A DNA stretch of 39,356 nt, taken from the NCBI RefSeq assembly GCF_002936985.1, contig NZ_MPZN01000031.1, positions 1-39,356 on the forward strand. Reading direction: 5' to 3'. The notes below the pieces were generated by a model, which was not told the DNA's origin, searched no databases, and was given only the letters and a program-made list of their open reading frames with translations. The number at the start of each line of letters is the position of its first letter. Position 1 is the first letter of the stretch. The DNA comes from Microterricola pindariensis (GTDB taxonomy: Bacteria > Actinomycetota > Actinomycetes > Actinomycetales > Microbacteriaceae). Below are positions 1-7,753 of the stretch, one piece after another. The position numbers and the translations under genes were made by a program.

Positions 1-1
1 A

Positions 2-155
2 GCCGGACCGCCCGTGCAGCTCGGCGCGACGGCCATCGCCGGTGCGCTCGTCCGCAGCGGGGTGGACGCCGACCAGGTGCAGGCCGTGATCATGGGCCAG
101 GTGCTGCAGGCCGGCGTCGGCCAGAACCCGGCCAGGCAGAGCGCGATCGAGGCCG
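2..155 (+). pseudogene. Thiolase (acetyl-CoA acetyltransferase) fragment, cut at both ends
   Basis: Reading frame 2 from the left edge gives a stretch typical of the thiolase N-terminal domain, including [18 protein letters not shown], which normally precedes the active-site cysteine region by about 20 residues. A complete thiolase has about 390 residues and condenses or cleaves acyl-CoAs. Here the similarity stops after roughly QSAIEAG near base 155, where the usual continuation (IP...KVCxSG) is missing. The frame continues as low-complexity Ser/Arg/Pro sequence to a stop at 484, which looks like non-coding translation. The start lies outside the window. I read this as a deletion remnant or an assembly join, not a working enzyme. 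Confidence 0.6.
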
Positions 156-468
156 GAAGCCCGCGGGGGTCCAGCGGGGCGCCGCGTGCATCGCCGTCCT
201 CGAGCTCGGCGGGGCCCGCGCCGACGCGGACGTCGACTCCCGACTGCTGCGCGAGCGGCAGCTCGGCACGGCGGCCGGGCTGCTCGCCGACCAGCTCTGG
301 CTCGTCGTGGATGTCAGCCGCAAGGACGAGGACACGGCGGCGTGGGTCGCGGCCTGCCGCGAGATCGTCGATGTGCACGGAATCGTGGCGATCGGCGGGG
401 GAGAGACGGCGACGCCGGGCTCCGTCGCCGCCCTCCGCCTCCCCGTGCTCTGGCACACGAAAGGATAG
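156..468 (+). pseudogene. 3' end of an unrecognised protein, fused out of frame to the thiolase fragment
   Basis: Frame 1 is open from about base 150 to the TAG at 466-468 and has the strong third-position GC of real coding sequence here. It reads roughly [19 protein letters not shown], then alternating hydrophobic strands and helices ([25 protein letters not shown]) and ends in LPVLWHTKG, like the C-terminal part of an alpha/beta protein. I do not recognise the family. No convincing start or ribosome-binding site exists in this frame, and it is out of frame with the thiolase piece upstream. The stop lies 9 bases before csrA, so the original gene may once have been co-transcribed with it. Confidence 0.4.
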
Positions 469-477
469 GCTGGGGAA

Positions 478-765
478 GTGCTAGTTCTGACGCGTAAACC
501 AGGGGAGAAGATCCTCATCGGTGACGACATCGTCATCACCGTGCTCGACGCTCGCGGCGACAGCATCCGCATCGGGGTCGACGCCCCGCGCGGCATCAAG
601 ATCCAACGCTCCGAGGTCGTCCAGGCCGTCGCGGAGGCCAACGCGGAGGCCACCGGCGCCGCCGGGAGCGCCGAAGAGCAGCGCCTGGTGCTGAGCCTCG
701 GCAAGCTGGCCCCGCCCGTGCCGACCGCCCCGCCCGTCCCGGGCCCGGCCGCCGCAACAGAGTAG
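478..765 (+). CDS. csrA: Carbon storage regulator CsrA with C-terminal extension
   Basis: This 95-residue protein starts at GTG. The first 60 or so residues are a clear Csr[19 protein letters not shown] at the N-terminus, and the region around residues 36-46 ([11 protein letters not shown]) that carries the RNA-contacting arginine equivalent to R44. CsrA is a small dimeric RNA-binding protein that blocks or stabilises mRNAs at GGA-containing leader hairpins. In flagellated Gram-positives it represses flagellin translation and is antagonised by FliW. Typical length is 60-75 residues; the last 30 or so here are Ala/Pro-rich and probably disordered. A GGGGA sits just before the start. The gene lies 14 bases upstream of the LLM oxidoreductase, so they are probably co-transcribed. 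No fliW or flagellar gene is in the window. Confidence 0.93.
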   Translation: MLVLTRKPGEKILIGDDIVITVLDARGDSIRIGVDAPRGIKIQRSEVVQAVAEANAEATGAAGSAEEQRLVLSLGKLAPPVPTAPPVPGPAAATE

Positions 766-779
766 GTAAGGAGAGCGCC

Positions 780-1823
780 ATGGCGCGATCAGTGGAACTC
801 GGCGTCGACACCTTCGGCGACGTCACCTTCGACCAGGACGGCCACCCGCTCTCCCAGGGAGAGGTGCTGCGCAACCTCGTGCAGCAGGGCGTGCTGGCCG
901 ACAAGGTCGGCCTCGACTTCATCGGCGTCGGCGAGCACCACCGCGCCGACTTCGCCGTCTCGGCGCCCGAGGTCGTGCTGGCGGCCATCGCCGGCCAGAC
1001 CGAGCGGATCCATCTGGGCTCCGCCGTCACCGTGCTGAGCAGCGACGACCCCGTCCGGGTCTACCAGCGCTTCGCGACGCTCGACGGCATCTCCGGCGGT
1101 CGCGCGGAGGTCATCCTCGGCCGTGGCTCCTTCACCGAGTCATTCCCGTTGTTCGGACTGCCACTGGACCGCTACGAGGAGCTGTTCGAGGAGAAGCTCG
1201 AACTCTTCGTCGAACTGATCAAGCAGGGCCCGGTCAGCTGGAACGGCACCGTGCGCTCCGGCCTCAACGAGCAGCACGTGTACCCGCACACCGAGTCCGG
1301 CACGCTGCGCACCTGGGTCGGCGTCGGCGGCAGCCCGGAGTCTGTCGTGCGCACCGCGCGCCACGGCCTGCCCCTGATGCTCGCCATCATCGGCGGCAGC
1401 CCCGTGCGCTTCGCCCCCTACGTCGACCTCTACCACCGCGCGCTCGCCCAGTACGGCCAGCCGCTGCAGCCCGTCGGCATCCACTCGCCCGGCCACATCG
1501 CCGAGACCGACGAGCAGGCCAAGGACGAGCTCTGGCCGCACTACGCGGTGATGCAGCAGCGCATCGGCCGGGAGCGAGGCTGGCCGCCGATGACCCGCGA
1601 GCAGTTCGAGGAGTCCGCCGGCCCGGACGGCGCGCTCTACGTCGGATCGCCCGAGACCGTCGCCCAGAAGATCGCCGCAGCCGTGCGCGCCCTGCAGGCC
1701 TCCCGCTTCGACCTCAAGTACAGCAACGGCACCCTGCCGCACGCGGCGCTGATGAGCAGCATCGAACTTTACGGCACCGCCGTGGCGCCCCGGGTGCGAG
1801 AGTTGCTCGAAACGTCAAAATAG
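780..1823 (+). CDS. LLM-class (luciferase-like) flavin-dependent oxidoreductase
   Basis: The 347-residue product has the luciferase-like monooxygenase pattern: an N-terminal strand (VELGVDTFGD), GLDFIGVGEHHR near residue 50, the HLGSAVTVLSSDDPVRVYQRFATLD segment, and SGGRAEVILGRGSF. These match bacterial LLM proteins of the type represented by the Agrobacterium structure 2I7G (TIGR03858-like). Such enzymes use FMN or F420 in a TIM barrel; the substrate cannot be read from sequence. The start is ATG, with AAGGAGAG a few bases upstream. It follows csrA closely, which suggests one transcript, though I know of no functional link between them. Confidence 0.88.
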   Translation: MARSVELGVDTFGDVTFDQDGHPLSQGEVLRNLVQQGVLADKVGLDFIGVGEHHRADFAVSAPEVVLAAIAGQTERIHLGSAVTVLSSDDPVRVYQRFATLDGISGGRAEVILGRGSFTESFPLFGLPLDRYEELFEEKLELFVELIKQGPVSWNGTVRSGLNEQHVYPHTESGTLRTWVGVGGSPESVVRTARHGLPLMLAIIGGSPVRFAPYVDLYHRALAQYGQPLQPVGIHSPGHIAETDEQAKDELWPHYAVMQQRIGRERGWPPMTREQFEESAGPDGALYVGSPETVAQKIAAAVRALQASRFDLKYSNGTLPHAALMSSIELYGTAVAPRVRELLETSK

Positions 1824-1956
1824 GCCGTTCTTAACGCCGTTCCGAGCACGTTAACGGGTGGGCAGGGCATGTCCGCTGCGTAGAGTTATCGATGTCCCAT
1901 CAGGCAAAGAGGCCCGCACGGTGTACCCACCAGCGCTGGCCGCGCAAAGGAATTTC

Positions 1957-3411
1957 GTGACTCAGCACTTCACCGACCACCGCACACTCTGGATCAGTCG
2001 CGAGGAGCGTGCTGAATCCATGATCCCGATCATCGGCTCGCTCTACCGCGACCACGGGGTGGTGACCTCCGTTCACGGACGTCGACTGCTCAACCGCTCC
2101 GCCATCGGCATCCTCAAGGCCCACAAATTCGCCAAGCAGGTCGACGACACCGAGCTGGACCTCGACGACACGCTGCGCGTGCTGGAGGCGCTGCGGGCAC
2201 TCCGCCCCGGCCCGGCCTCTGTCGACATCGCCCGCCTCGTCTCCGGCTACGCCCAGCGCGGCGCCGGGCAGGAGCTCGCCGACTTCGTCCGCGATGAGAT
2301 CAGCTCGGTGCTCCCGGCCGAGGGGGCCGCCCCGACCGGCGGCACCGACGTCGTGCTCTACGGCTTCGGCCGCATCGGGCGCCTGCTGGCCCGCATCCTG
2401 ATCGCCCACGGCGGCCATGGCGACGGCCTGCAGCTGCGCGCCATCGTCGTGCGCAAGGGCTCGGCCAACGACCTGATCAAGCGGGCCAGCCTGCTGCGCC
2501 GCGACTCGGTGCACGGCGCGTTCGACGGCACCATCAGCGTCGACGAGGAGAACAACACGATCCTCGCCAACGGCACCCTCATCCAGGTGATCTACTCGAA
2601 CGACCCCGCCTCCATCGACTACACCGCGTACGGCATCCACGACGCCATCGTCGTCGACAACACGGGCCGCTGGCGCGACGCGGAGGGCCTCGGCCAGCAC
2701 CTCGCCTGCCCCGGCGTCGCCCGCGTGCTGCTCACCGCACCCGGCAAGGGCGCGTTGAAGAACATCGTGCACGGCATCAACCACGACGCGATCGAGGCGT
2801 CGGACACGATCCTCTCCGCGGCGTCCTGCACCACCAACGCCATCACGCCCGTTCTGAAGGCCATCAACGAGCGCTACGGCGTCGTGCACGGCCACGTCGA
2901 GACGGTGCACTCCTTCACCAACGACCAGAACTTGATCGACAACTTCCACTCGGGCGACCGCCGCGGGCGCTCGGCGGCGCTGAACATGGTGATCACCGAG
3001 ACCGGTGCGGCCAAGGCCGTCGCCAAGGCGCTGCCCGAGCTCGCCGGCAAGCTCACCGGCAGCGCCATCCGGGTGCCCACCCCGAACGTGTCGCTCGCGA
3101 TCCTCAACCTGCGGCTGGAGAAGACGCCGAACCGCGAGGAGGTCAACGCCTACCTGCGCGAGCTCTCGCTCGGCTCGACGCTTCGCCAGCAGATCGACTT
3201 CGTCGACTCGCCGGACATCGTCTCGAGTGACTTCGTCGGCTCGCACCGCGCCGGCATCGTCGACGGCCTGGCCACCATCGCCACCGACAACAACCTGATC
3301 CTCTACGTCTGGTACGACAACGAGTTCGGCTACAGCTGCCAGGTGGTCAGGGTGCTCGAGGTCATGGCCGAGAGCCACCCGCGGGTGTTGCCGGCACGCG
3401 CAGCCGTCTGA
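1957..3411 (+). CDS. gap: Glyceraldehyde-3-phosphate dehydrogenase, long GapB-like form
   Basis: The product interconverts glyceraldehyde-3-phosphate and 1,3-bisphosphoglycerate. The catalytic motif SAASCTTNAITPV and the Rossmann motif YGFGRIGR are both present. At about 484 residues it is much longer than the usual 335: roughly 130 residues precede the NAD(P)-binding domain. This matches the actinobacterial second GAPDH, such as Corynebacterium GapB, which works in the gluconeogenic direction. I chose GTG 1957 because AAAGGA lies 5 bases before it; the frame stays open to 1858, so a longer start is possible. The gene stands alone and is not next to pgk-tpiA, which fits a gluconeogenic rather than glycolytic copy. 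It converges with the minus-strand acyltransferase. Confidence 0.9.
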   Translation: MTQHFTDHRTLWISREERAESMIPIIGSLYRDHGVVTSVHGRRLLNRSAIGILKAHKFAKQVDDTELDLDDTLRVLEALRALRPGPASVDIARLVSGYAQRGAGQELADFVRDEISSVLPAEGAAPTGGTDVVLYGFGRIGRLLARILIAHGGHGDGLQLRAIVVRKGSANDLIKRASLLRRDSVHGAFDGTISVDEENNTILANGTLIQVIYSNDPASIDYTAYGIHDAIVVDNTGRWRDAEGLGQHLACPGVARVLLTAPGKGALKNIVHGINHDAIEASDTILSAASCTTNAITPVLKAINERYGVVHGHVETVHSFTNDQNLIDNFHSGDRRGRSAALNMVITETGAAKAVAKALPELAGKLTGSAIRVPTPNVSLAILNLRLEKTPNREEVNAYLRELSLGSTLRQQIDFVDSPDIVSSDFVGSHRAGIVDGLATIATDNNLILYVWYDNEFGYSCQVVRVLEVMAESHPRVLPARAAV

Positions 3412-3445
3412 CCCGCGGGGCAGGGCCCCGTGCCCGCCGGGCGGG

Positions 3446-4234
3446 TTACGGGGTCTTGCGCGCCCGCTCGGCGGCCTCCGCCTCGCGCCGGAGCTTCCGC
3501 TCCGCATCCGCCGCCGCGGCCTCCTCCGGGGTCGGCGCGGTGCCACCCAGGTGGCGGGGCTGCCACCACGCGCCGGTGCCGTCCACCGGGTACTCGCTCT
3601 GCAGCGTGTCCACCATCGCCTGCAGCTCCGCGTGCAGGGCGTGGGTGAGCTCGACGGGGTCGGCGGTGGGGCTGATCGTGATGGGCGGGCCGAACGTCAC
3701 GCTGACGAGCGTCTTGTAGGCGTCCCGCAGCGTCGGCTTGTGGTTCTTGGTCAGCACGCGGTGCCCGCCCCACACGGCGACGGGGATGATCGGCGCCCCG
3801 GCCTGGGCCGCGAGCCGCACGGCGCCGGTCTTCAGATCGCGCACCGTGAACGACGCGTTCACGCCGGCCTCGGGAAAGACGCCGAGGAGCTCGCCGGCCT
3901 TCAGCGCGGTGACGGCCGAGTCGAAGGCGGCCGCGCCGGCCTTCATGTTCACCGGGATGTGGCGCATCCCGCGCAGCAGGAAGCCCAGCACGGGCTTGGC
4001 GAAGACGCTCTCCTTCGCCATGAAGCGCACCTTGCGCCGATTGTGGCACCAGATGACCCACTCGGTCAGTGCGAAGTCCAGGTAGCCGAAGTGCGTGATC
4101 GCCAGGATCGCGCCCCCCTCGTTCGGCACGTGCTCGATGCCGGTGACCTTGCGCTGGAGGCGCAGGAGGCCGAAGATCGAGCGCCCCACCGCGACCGCGC
4201 TGGAATAGATAGGTTCGCTGCCGTGGGTAGCCAT
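3446..4234 (-). CDS. 1-acyl-sn-glycerol-3-phosphate acyltransferase family protein (PlsC-like)
   Basis: This 262-residue protein has the PlsC-type HX4D motif at H48-D53 (THFGYLD), a hydrophobic stretch before it, and a conserved-looking block LLGVFPEAG at 117-124. Family members add the second acyl chain to lysophosphatidate at the inner membrane. The usual FPEGTRS motif is replaced by FPEAGVNAS, so substrate binding may differ from the textbook enzyme. The last 30 or so residues are a charged Ala/Glu/Arg helix. The start is ATG with no strong ribosome-binding site. The S4-domain gene lies 49 bases upstream on the same strand. A second, more canonical PlsC homologue is at 17575-18264. Confidence 0.87.
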   Translation of the reverse strand: MATHGSEPIYSSAVAVGRSIFGLLRLQRKVTGIEHVPNEGGAILAITHFGYLDFALTEWVIWCHNRRKVRFMAKESVFAKPVLGFLLRGMRHIPVNMKAGAAAFDSAVTALKAGELLGVFPEAGVNASFTVRDLKTGAVRLAAQAGAPIIPVAVWGGHRVLTKNHKPTLRDAYKTLVSVTFGPPITISPTADPVELTHALHAELQAMVDTLQSEYPVDGTGAWWQPRHLGGTAPTPEEAAAADAERKLRREAEAAERARKTP

Positions 4235-4283
4235 AGCTGAACTTTACGTCCGCATGCATGCCGATATCGACATGTGATGAGGA

Positions 4284-4679
4284 CTATTCTCTTTCCTCAT
4301 CCGGATCGCGGTTCCCGCGCAGTTTCTCGATCTCGCGGCGGTCGCGCTTCGTCGGTCGCCCGGCGCCCCTGTCGCGCACCGGAAGCAGGGCCAGCTCCGA
4401 CTTCGGCGGCGGGGGAGGCGTCTTGTCAATGAGGCACTCGGCGGCGATGTCCGCCCCGACGCGCTTGACCACCAGGCGGCGCACCTCGACGATCCGGTCG
4501 AAGCCGGAGATCCGGATGCGCACCTCGTCGCCGATCCGCACGCCCTGCGCCGCCTTGACCCGCTCGCCGTTGATGCGCACATGGCCGGCCCGGGAGGCCG
4601 CCGTTGCCGCGGAGCGCGTCTTGAACAGCCGAACGGCCCAGAGCCAACTGTCGACGCGTGCCGTGCCTTCCTGTGCCAT
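4284..4679 (-). CDS. S4-domain RNA-binding protein (Hsp15/RqcP-like)
   Basis: The 131-residue product begins with an S4 domain: RVDSWLWAVRLFKTRSAA, GHVRINGERVKAAQGVRIGDEV and a following beta strand IRISGFDRIVEVRRL. S4 proteins of this size (Hsp15, RqcP) bind ribosomal or tRNA structures on stalled 50S subunits. The C-terminal 50 residues are Pro- and Lys/Arg-rich, as in Hsp15. It diverges from the Nudix gene at 4751 and lies upstream of the acyltransferase on the minus strand. The specific RNA target cannot be inferred. Confidence 0.87.
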   Translation of the reverse strand: MAQEGTARVDSWLWAVRLFKTRSAATAASRAGHVRINGERVKAAQGVRIGDEVRIRISGFDRIVEVRRLVVKRVGADIAAECLIDKTPPPPPKSELALLPVRDRGAGRPTKRDRREIEKLRGNRDPDEERE

Positions 4680-4750
4680 CCCTCAAGACTAGGGGAGTCC
4701 CGGTGCCCGGCCTCGGGGTCGGGGGAGCGTAGCCTTGCAACGGAGGCACC

Positions 4751-5248
4751 ATGACCCTGAACCCTTTCCCGCCGGCATCCGCACCGCGCGACAGCGGCGA
4801 CGCCTGGGTGTTCGGCCCGGACGGCAGCAAGTTCTGGGGCCGCTATGGGGCGGCCGGCCTGCTGGTCGCCGACCGGAGCCGGGGCGTGCTGTTGCAGCAC
4901 CGCGCAGAGTGGAGCCACCACGGCGGCACCTGGGGGCTGCCGGGCGGTGCCAGGCACGCGGGTGAGAGCGCGGCGGATGCCGCCCTGCGCGAGGCCAACG
5001 AGGAGGCCGGCGTTCCGGCCGCCGCCGTGCGGGTGCTCGGGACCTCCGTGCTGGACCGCGGCGTGTGGAGCTACACCACCGTGATCGCCGAGGTGGTGAC
5101 GCCGTTCGAGGCGGTCATCAGCGACCCGGAGAGCATCGCGCTGGAATGGGTGCGGCCGGAGCTGGTCGCGGAGCGCGCCCTGCACCCGGGCTTCGCCGCG
5201 AGCTGGCCGAGCCTGCGCCTCCGCCTCCCCGGCACGGCCGCTGGCTAG
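4751..5248 (+). CDS. Nudix hydrolase
   Basis: A 165-residue Nudix protein. The Nudix box GX5EX7REUXEEXGU is intact: G66, E72, then REANEEAGV at 80-88, following WGLPGG. These residues bind the divalent metal needed to hydrolyse nucleoside diphosphate-X compounds. The substrate is not evident; MutT-like cleaning of oxidised nucleotides or ADP-ribose-type hydrolysis are both possible. ATG start. It is followed 10 bases later by the CDP-alcohol phosphatidyltransferase, so the two are probably co-transcribed. Confidence 0.93.
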   Translation: MTLNPFPPASAPRDSGDAWVFGPDGSKFWGRYGAAGLLVADRSRGVLLQHRAEWSHHGGTWGLPGGARHAGESAADAALREANEEAGVPAAAVRVLGTSVLDRGVWSYTTVIAEVVTPFEAVISDPESIALEWVRPELVAERALHPGFAASWPSLRLRLPGTAAG

Positions 5249-5258
5249 ACTCGACACC

Positions 5259-5882
5259 GTGAGCGGGAACGAGACCGGGCAGGCGCAGGTGAGCGACCGG
5301 GTGCTCACGGTGCCCAATCTGCTCAGCTTCTCCCGGCTCCTGCTGGTGCCCGTCTTCCTCGCCTTCCTGGTGCAGGGGCAGGATGCCGCGGCCCTCATCG
5401 TGCTCGTCATCTCCAGCGTCAGCGACTTCCTCGACGGCTACATCGCCCGTCGGTTCAACCAGATGAGCAGGCTCGGCCAGCTGCTCGACCCGGCCGCCGA
5501 CCGGCTCTACATCTTCGCCGCGATCATTGGGCTGGCCTGGCGCGACCTCGTGCCGTGGTGGATCGTCGGGCTCATCGTCGGCCGGGACGTCTTCCTGCTC
5601 GTGCTCGGCGTGATCCTGGCCAACTACGGCTACGGCCCGCTCCCGGTGCACCAGCTCGGCAAGGTGGCCACCTTCGCCCTCTTCCTCGGGCTGCCGCTGA
5701 TCATGCTGGGGCTGGCCCTGCCGGCGATCGCCGTGTTCAGCCAGCCCATCGCCTGGGCGGTCACGCTCTGGGGGGCGTTCCTGTATTGGTGGGCCGGCGC
5801 CATCTACCTGATCGAAACTGTGCGCGCGATTCGCCTTCCCCGCGCATCCCTGCCCCGCCAATCCGATACGCTGGAACCCTAG
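5259..5882 (+). CDS. CDP-alcohol phosphatidyltransferase family protein (PgsA2-like)
   Basis: This 207-residue integral membrane protein carries the complete CDP-alcohol phosphotransferase motif: D56, D59-G60, A63-R64, G73, D77 and D81 (SDFLDGYIAR then GQLLDPAADR). Several hydrophobic helices follow. Such enzymes transfer a phosphatidyl group from CDP-diacylglycerol to an alcohol such as glycerol-3-phosphate, making phosphatidylglycerophosphate or cardiolipin. GTG start. In mycobacteria pgsA2 (Rv1822) lies just upstream of the garA locus, and here the gene is directly followed by a GarA-like gene, which supports that orthology. The exact acceptor alcohol is an inference. Confidence 0.88.
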   Translation: MSGNETGQAQVSDRVLTVPNLLSFSRLLLVPVFLAFLVQGQDAAALIVLVISSVSDFLDGYIARRFNQMSRLGQLLDPAADRLYIFAAIIGLAWRDLVPWWIVGLIVGRDVFLLVLGVILANYGYGPLPVHQLGKVATFALFLGLPLIMLGLALPAIAVFSQPIAWAVTLWGAFLYWWAGAIYLIETVRAIRLPRASLPRQSDTLEP

Positions 5883-5893
5883 GGGAGGTTACC

Positions 5894-6397
5894 GTGGGCG
5901 ATTCCGAGCAGAAGAACTCGAACAACGAGGGTGCTGCGCCGTTGAACCACACACAAGCGCACCCGAAACTGGTGGACACGACGCTGGCTTTCAGCCGCGA
6001 ACTGGCCGCGCAGCTTGTGTCGATCGACGGCGATATCAGCGAGGAAGAGGCGGATGCGATCTCTGCGTTGCCCTCCGGATCTGCGATTCTGATCGTTCGC
6101 CGTGGCCCCAATACAGGGGCCAGATTCCTCCTGGACGGCGACGTCACGAGCGCCGGCCGCCACCCGGATGCCGACATCTTCCTCGACGACGTGACCGTCT
6201 CGCGCCGCCACGCCGAGTTCCTGCGCCACGGCACCGCGTTCGAGGTCAAGGACCTGGGCTCGCTGAACGGCACCTACTTCGACGGCGTGCGCATCGAAAC
6301 CGCACTCCTCAGCGATGGAGCAGAAGTCCAGGTGGGCAAGTTCCGCCTCACCTTCTACGCCTCGCGGCGCGACCTGGCACAAACGGCGAGCGAGTAG
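5894..6397 (+). CDS. garA: GarA/OdhI-like FHA-domain protein
   Basis: The 167-residue product starts at GTG behind GGGGAGG. The C-terminal half is an FHA phosphothreonine-binding domain with G88-R89, SRRH at 103-106 and N125 in LGSLNGTYF. The N-terminal tail contains paired threonines (VDTTLAF, T29-T30). In GarA/OdhI a TT motif is phosphorylated by PknB/PknG, and the tail then folds back on the FHA domain. Unphosphorylated GarA binds and inhibits 2-oxoglutarate dehydrogenase and affects glutamate metabolism. The tail here is longer and its motif less exact than mycobacterial ETTS, so phosphorylation is inferred. The stop overlaps the ftsR start by one base, which matches the conserved garA-ftsR order. 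Confidence 0.88.
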   Translation: MGDSEQKNSNNEGAAPLNHTQAHPKLVDTTLAFSRELAAQLVSIDGDISEEEADAISALPSGSAILIVRRGPNTGARFLLDGDVTSAGRHPDADIFLDDVTVSRRHAEFLRHGTAFEVKDLGSLNGTYFDGVRIETALLSDGAEVQVGKFRLTFYASRRDLAQTASE

Positions 6398-7092
6398 TGC
6401 CCGCCTCCACGGCCAGGGCTCGCAGCGCCGGGCCGGCCCCGATGCTGAGCATCGGGCAGGTGCTGGCCAGGCTGAACCCGGAGTTTCCCGACCTCACCCC
6501 CTCCAAGCTTCGTTTCCTGGAGGAGCAGGGGCTGGTCACGCCGGCGCGCACCGAGTCCGGCTACCGCAAGTTCTGCGCCGCCGACGTGGATCGGCTGCGG
6601 CTGATTCTGTCGATGCAGCGTGACCAGTACCTGCCGCTCAAAGTGATCCGCACCTACCTCGACGAGCTGGACGCCGGGCGCGAGCCCGCCCTGCCGGGGG
6701 TCGTCTCCGGTCCGTCCATGCTCTCCGCCGTGCGCCGCTACAGCCGCGACGAGCTGCTGCGCGAGTCCGGCGCCTCCGCCGCGCTGCTCGACGACGCCAT
6801 CTCCGCCTCGCTCGTCTCGCCCTCCGAGGTCTACACCGACGACACCCTCAACGTGGTGTGCGCCCTCGTCGAGCTGCAGCGATCCGGCATCGAGCCGCGC
6901 CACCTCCGCGGCTTCCGCGGGGCGGCGGAGCGCGAGCTCGGCCTCATCGAATCGGCCCTCGCACCGCTCGCGAGGCGCCGGGACTCCTCCAGCAGGGCAC
7001 AGGCCGCGGAGCGCGCGCATGACATCGCCGGGCAGCTCGCGGTGGTGCGCAGCAGCCTGATCCGCTCCGCGCTCGGCCGCCTGACATCATGA
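6397..7092 (+). CDS. ftsR: MerR-family transcriptional regulator FtsR
   Basis: A 231-residue MerR-type protein. The winged helix-turn-helix at about residues 16-90 reads MLSIGQVLARLNPEFPDLTP, then KLRFLEEQGLVTP and SGYRKF. This is the signature of Rv1828/Cg1631-type regulators, which carry a long C-terminal helical domain with no metal site. In Corynebacterium this protein, named FtsR, activates ftsZ. GTG start overlapping the garA stop (TAGTG), so translation is probably coupled. Position between garA and a second MerR gene agrees with the conserved actinobacterial order. Confidence 0.9.
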   Translation: MPASTARARSAGPAPMLSIGQVLARLNPEFPDLTPSKLRFLEEQGLVTPARTESGYRKFCAADVDRLRLILSMQRDQYLPLKVIRTYLDELDAGREPALPGVVSGPSMLSAVRRYSRDELLRESGASAALLDDAISASLVSPSEVYTDDTLNVVCALVELQRSGIEPRHLRGFRGAAERELGLIESALAPLARRRDSSSRAQAAERAHDIAGQLAVVRSSLIRSALGRLTS

Positions 7093-7127
7093 CCCGGCGA
7101 CACGCCGAATCCATTGCGCGGATGTCG

Positions 7128-7156
7128 TTGCCGGGCGGCCTCGCTGTCGATAGCGT
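7128..7156 (+). promoter_or_regulatory. Candidate promoter for the second MerR gene
   Basis: TTGCCG (7128-7133), a 17-base spacer, and TAGCGT (7151-7156) fit a sigma-70-type actinobacterial promoter. A short hairpin, GGGGCG/CGCCCC at 7166-7182, would lie in the leader. The 112-base gap after ftsR suggests the MerR gene has its own promoter. Confidence 0.45.
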
Positions 7157-7204
7157 TGCACGTGTGGGGCGAACGACGCCCCGCACCGTTTGAGAGGCAA
7201 TCGC

Positions 7205-7753
7205 ATGAGTGAACTCAGTCGAAGCGAGCACGACCGCTACGACCTCGGTCTGCTCTTCACCGACGGCCTGCCCGAACTCGACGACTCCGCCGGTTACCGC
7301 GGCGCGGTCGCGGCCCGTGCGGCCGGCATCACCTACCGCCAGCTGGACTACTGGGCTCGCACCGAGCTCGTCGAGCCCACCGTGCGCGGGGCCGCCGGCT
7401 CCGGTTCGCAGCGGCTCTACGGCTTCCGCGACATCCTCGTCCTCAAGCTCGTCAAGCGCCTGCTGGACACCGGCATCTCGCTCCAGCAGATCCGCACGGC
7501 CGTCAACCAGCTGCGCGAGAGCGGGGTCAGCGACCTCGCCCAGACCACCCTGATGAGCGACGGCGCCAGCGTTTACCTCTGCACCTCCGACGACGAGGTC
7601 ATCGACCTGGTCAGCCGCGGGCAGGGCGTCTTCGGCATCGCCGTCGGCAAGGTGCTGCGCGAGGTGGAGACCAGCCTGGTCGAGCTCAACGTGCAGACGG
7701 ATGCCGGCGACGAGCTCGCCGCCCGCCGCGCCACCCGCAAGAAGATCTCCTAA
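7205..7753 (+). CDS. MerR-family transcriptional regulator (Rv1830/Cg1633-like)
   Basis: The 182-residue product has a MerR DNA-binding domain at about 35-110: ITYRQLDYWARTELVEPTV, then GSQRLYGFRDILVLKLVKRLLDTGISLQQIR. A short C-terminal region follows with no conserved cysteines, so no metal or redox sensing is evident. Homologues next to garA/ftsR include mycobacterial Rv1830 (ResR/McdR), linked to growth and division control. I chose ATG 7205, with GAGAGG 8 bases upstream; a start at 7190 would overlap that site. In several actinobacteria a DUF151 nuclease gene sits between ftsR and this gene; it is absent here. Confidence 0.88.
   Translation: MSELSRSEHDRYDLGLLFTDGLPELDDSAGYRGAVAARAAGITYRQLDYWARTELVEPTVRGAAGSGSQRLYGFRDILVLKLVKRLLDTGISLQQIRTAVNQLRESGVSDLAQTTLMSDGASVYLCTSDDEVIDLVSRGQGVFGIAVGKVLREVETSLVELNVQTDAGDELAARRATRKKIS

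Noticed and set aside
1900-3546. 548-codon minus-strand frame opposite the GAPDH gene
   Set aside because: The plus frame encodes an intact GAPDH with its active site; the opposite frame is low-complexity and is explained by codon bias.
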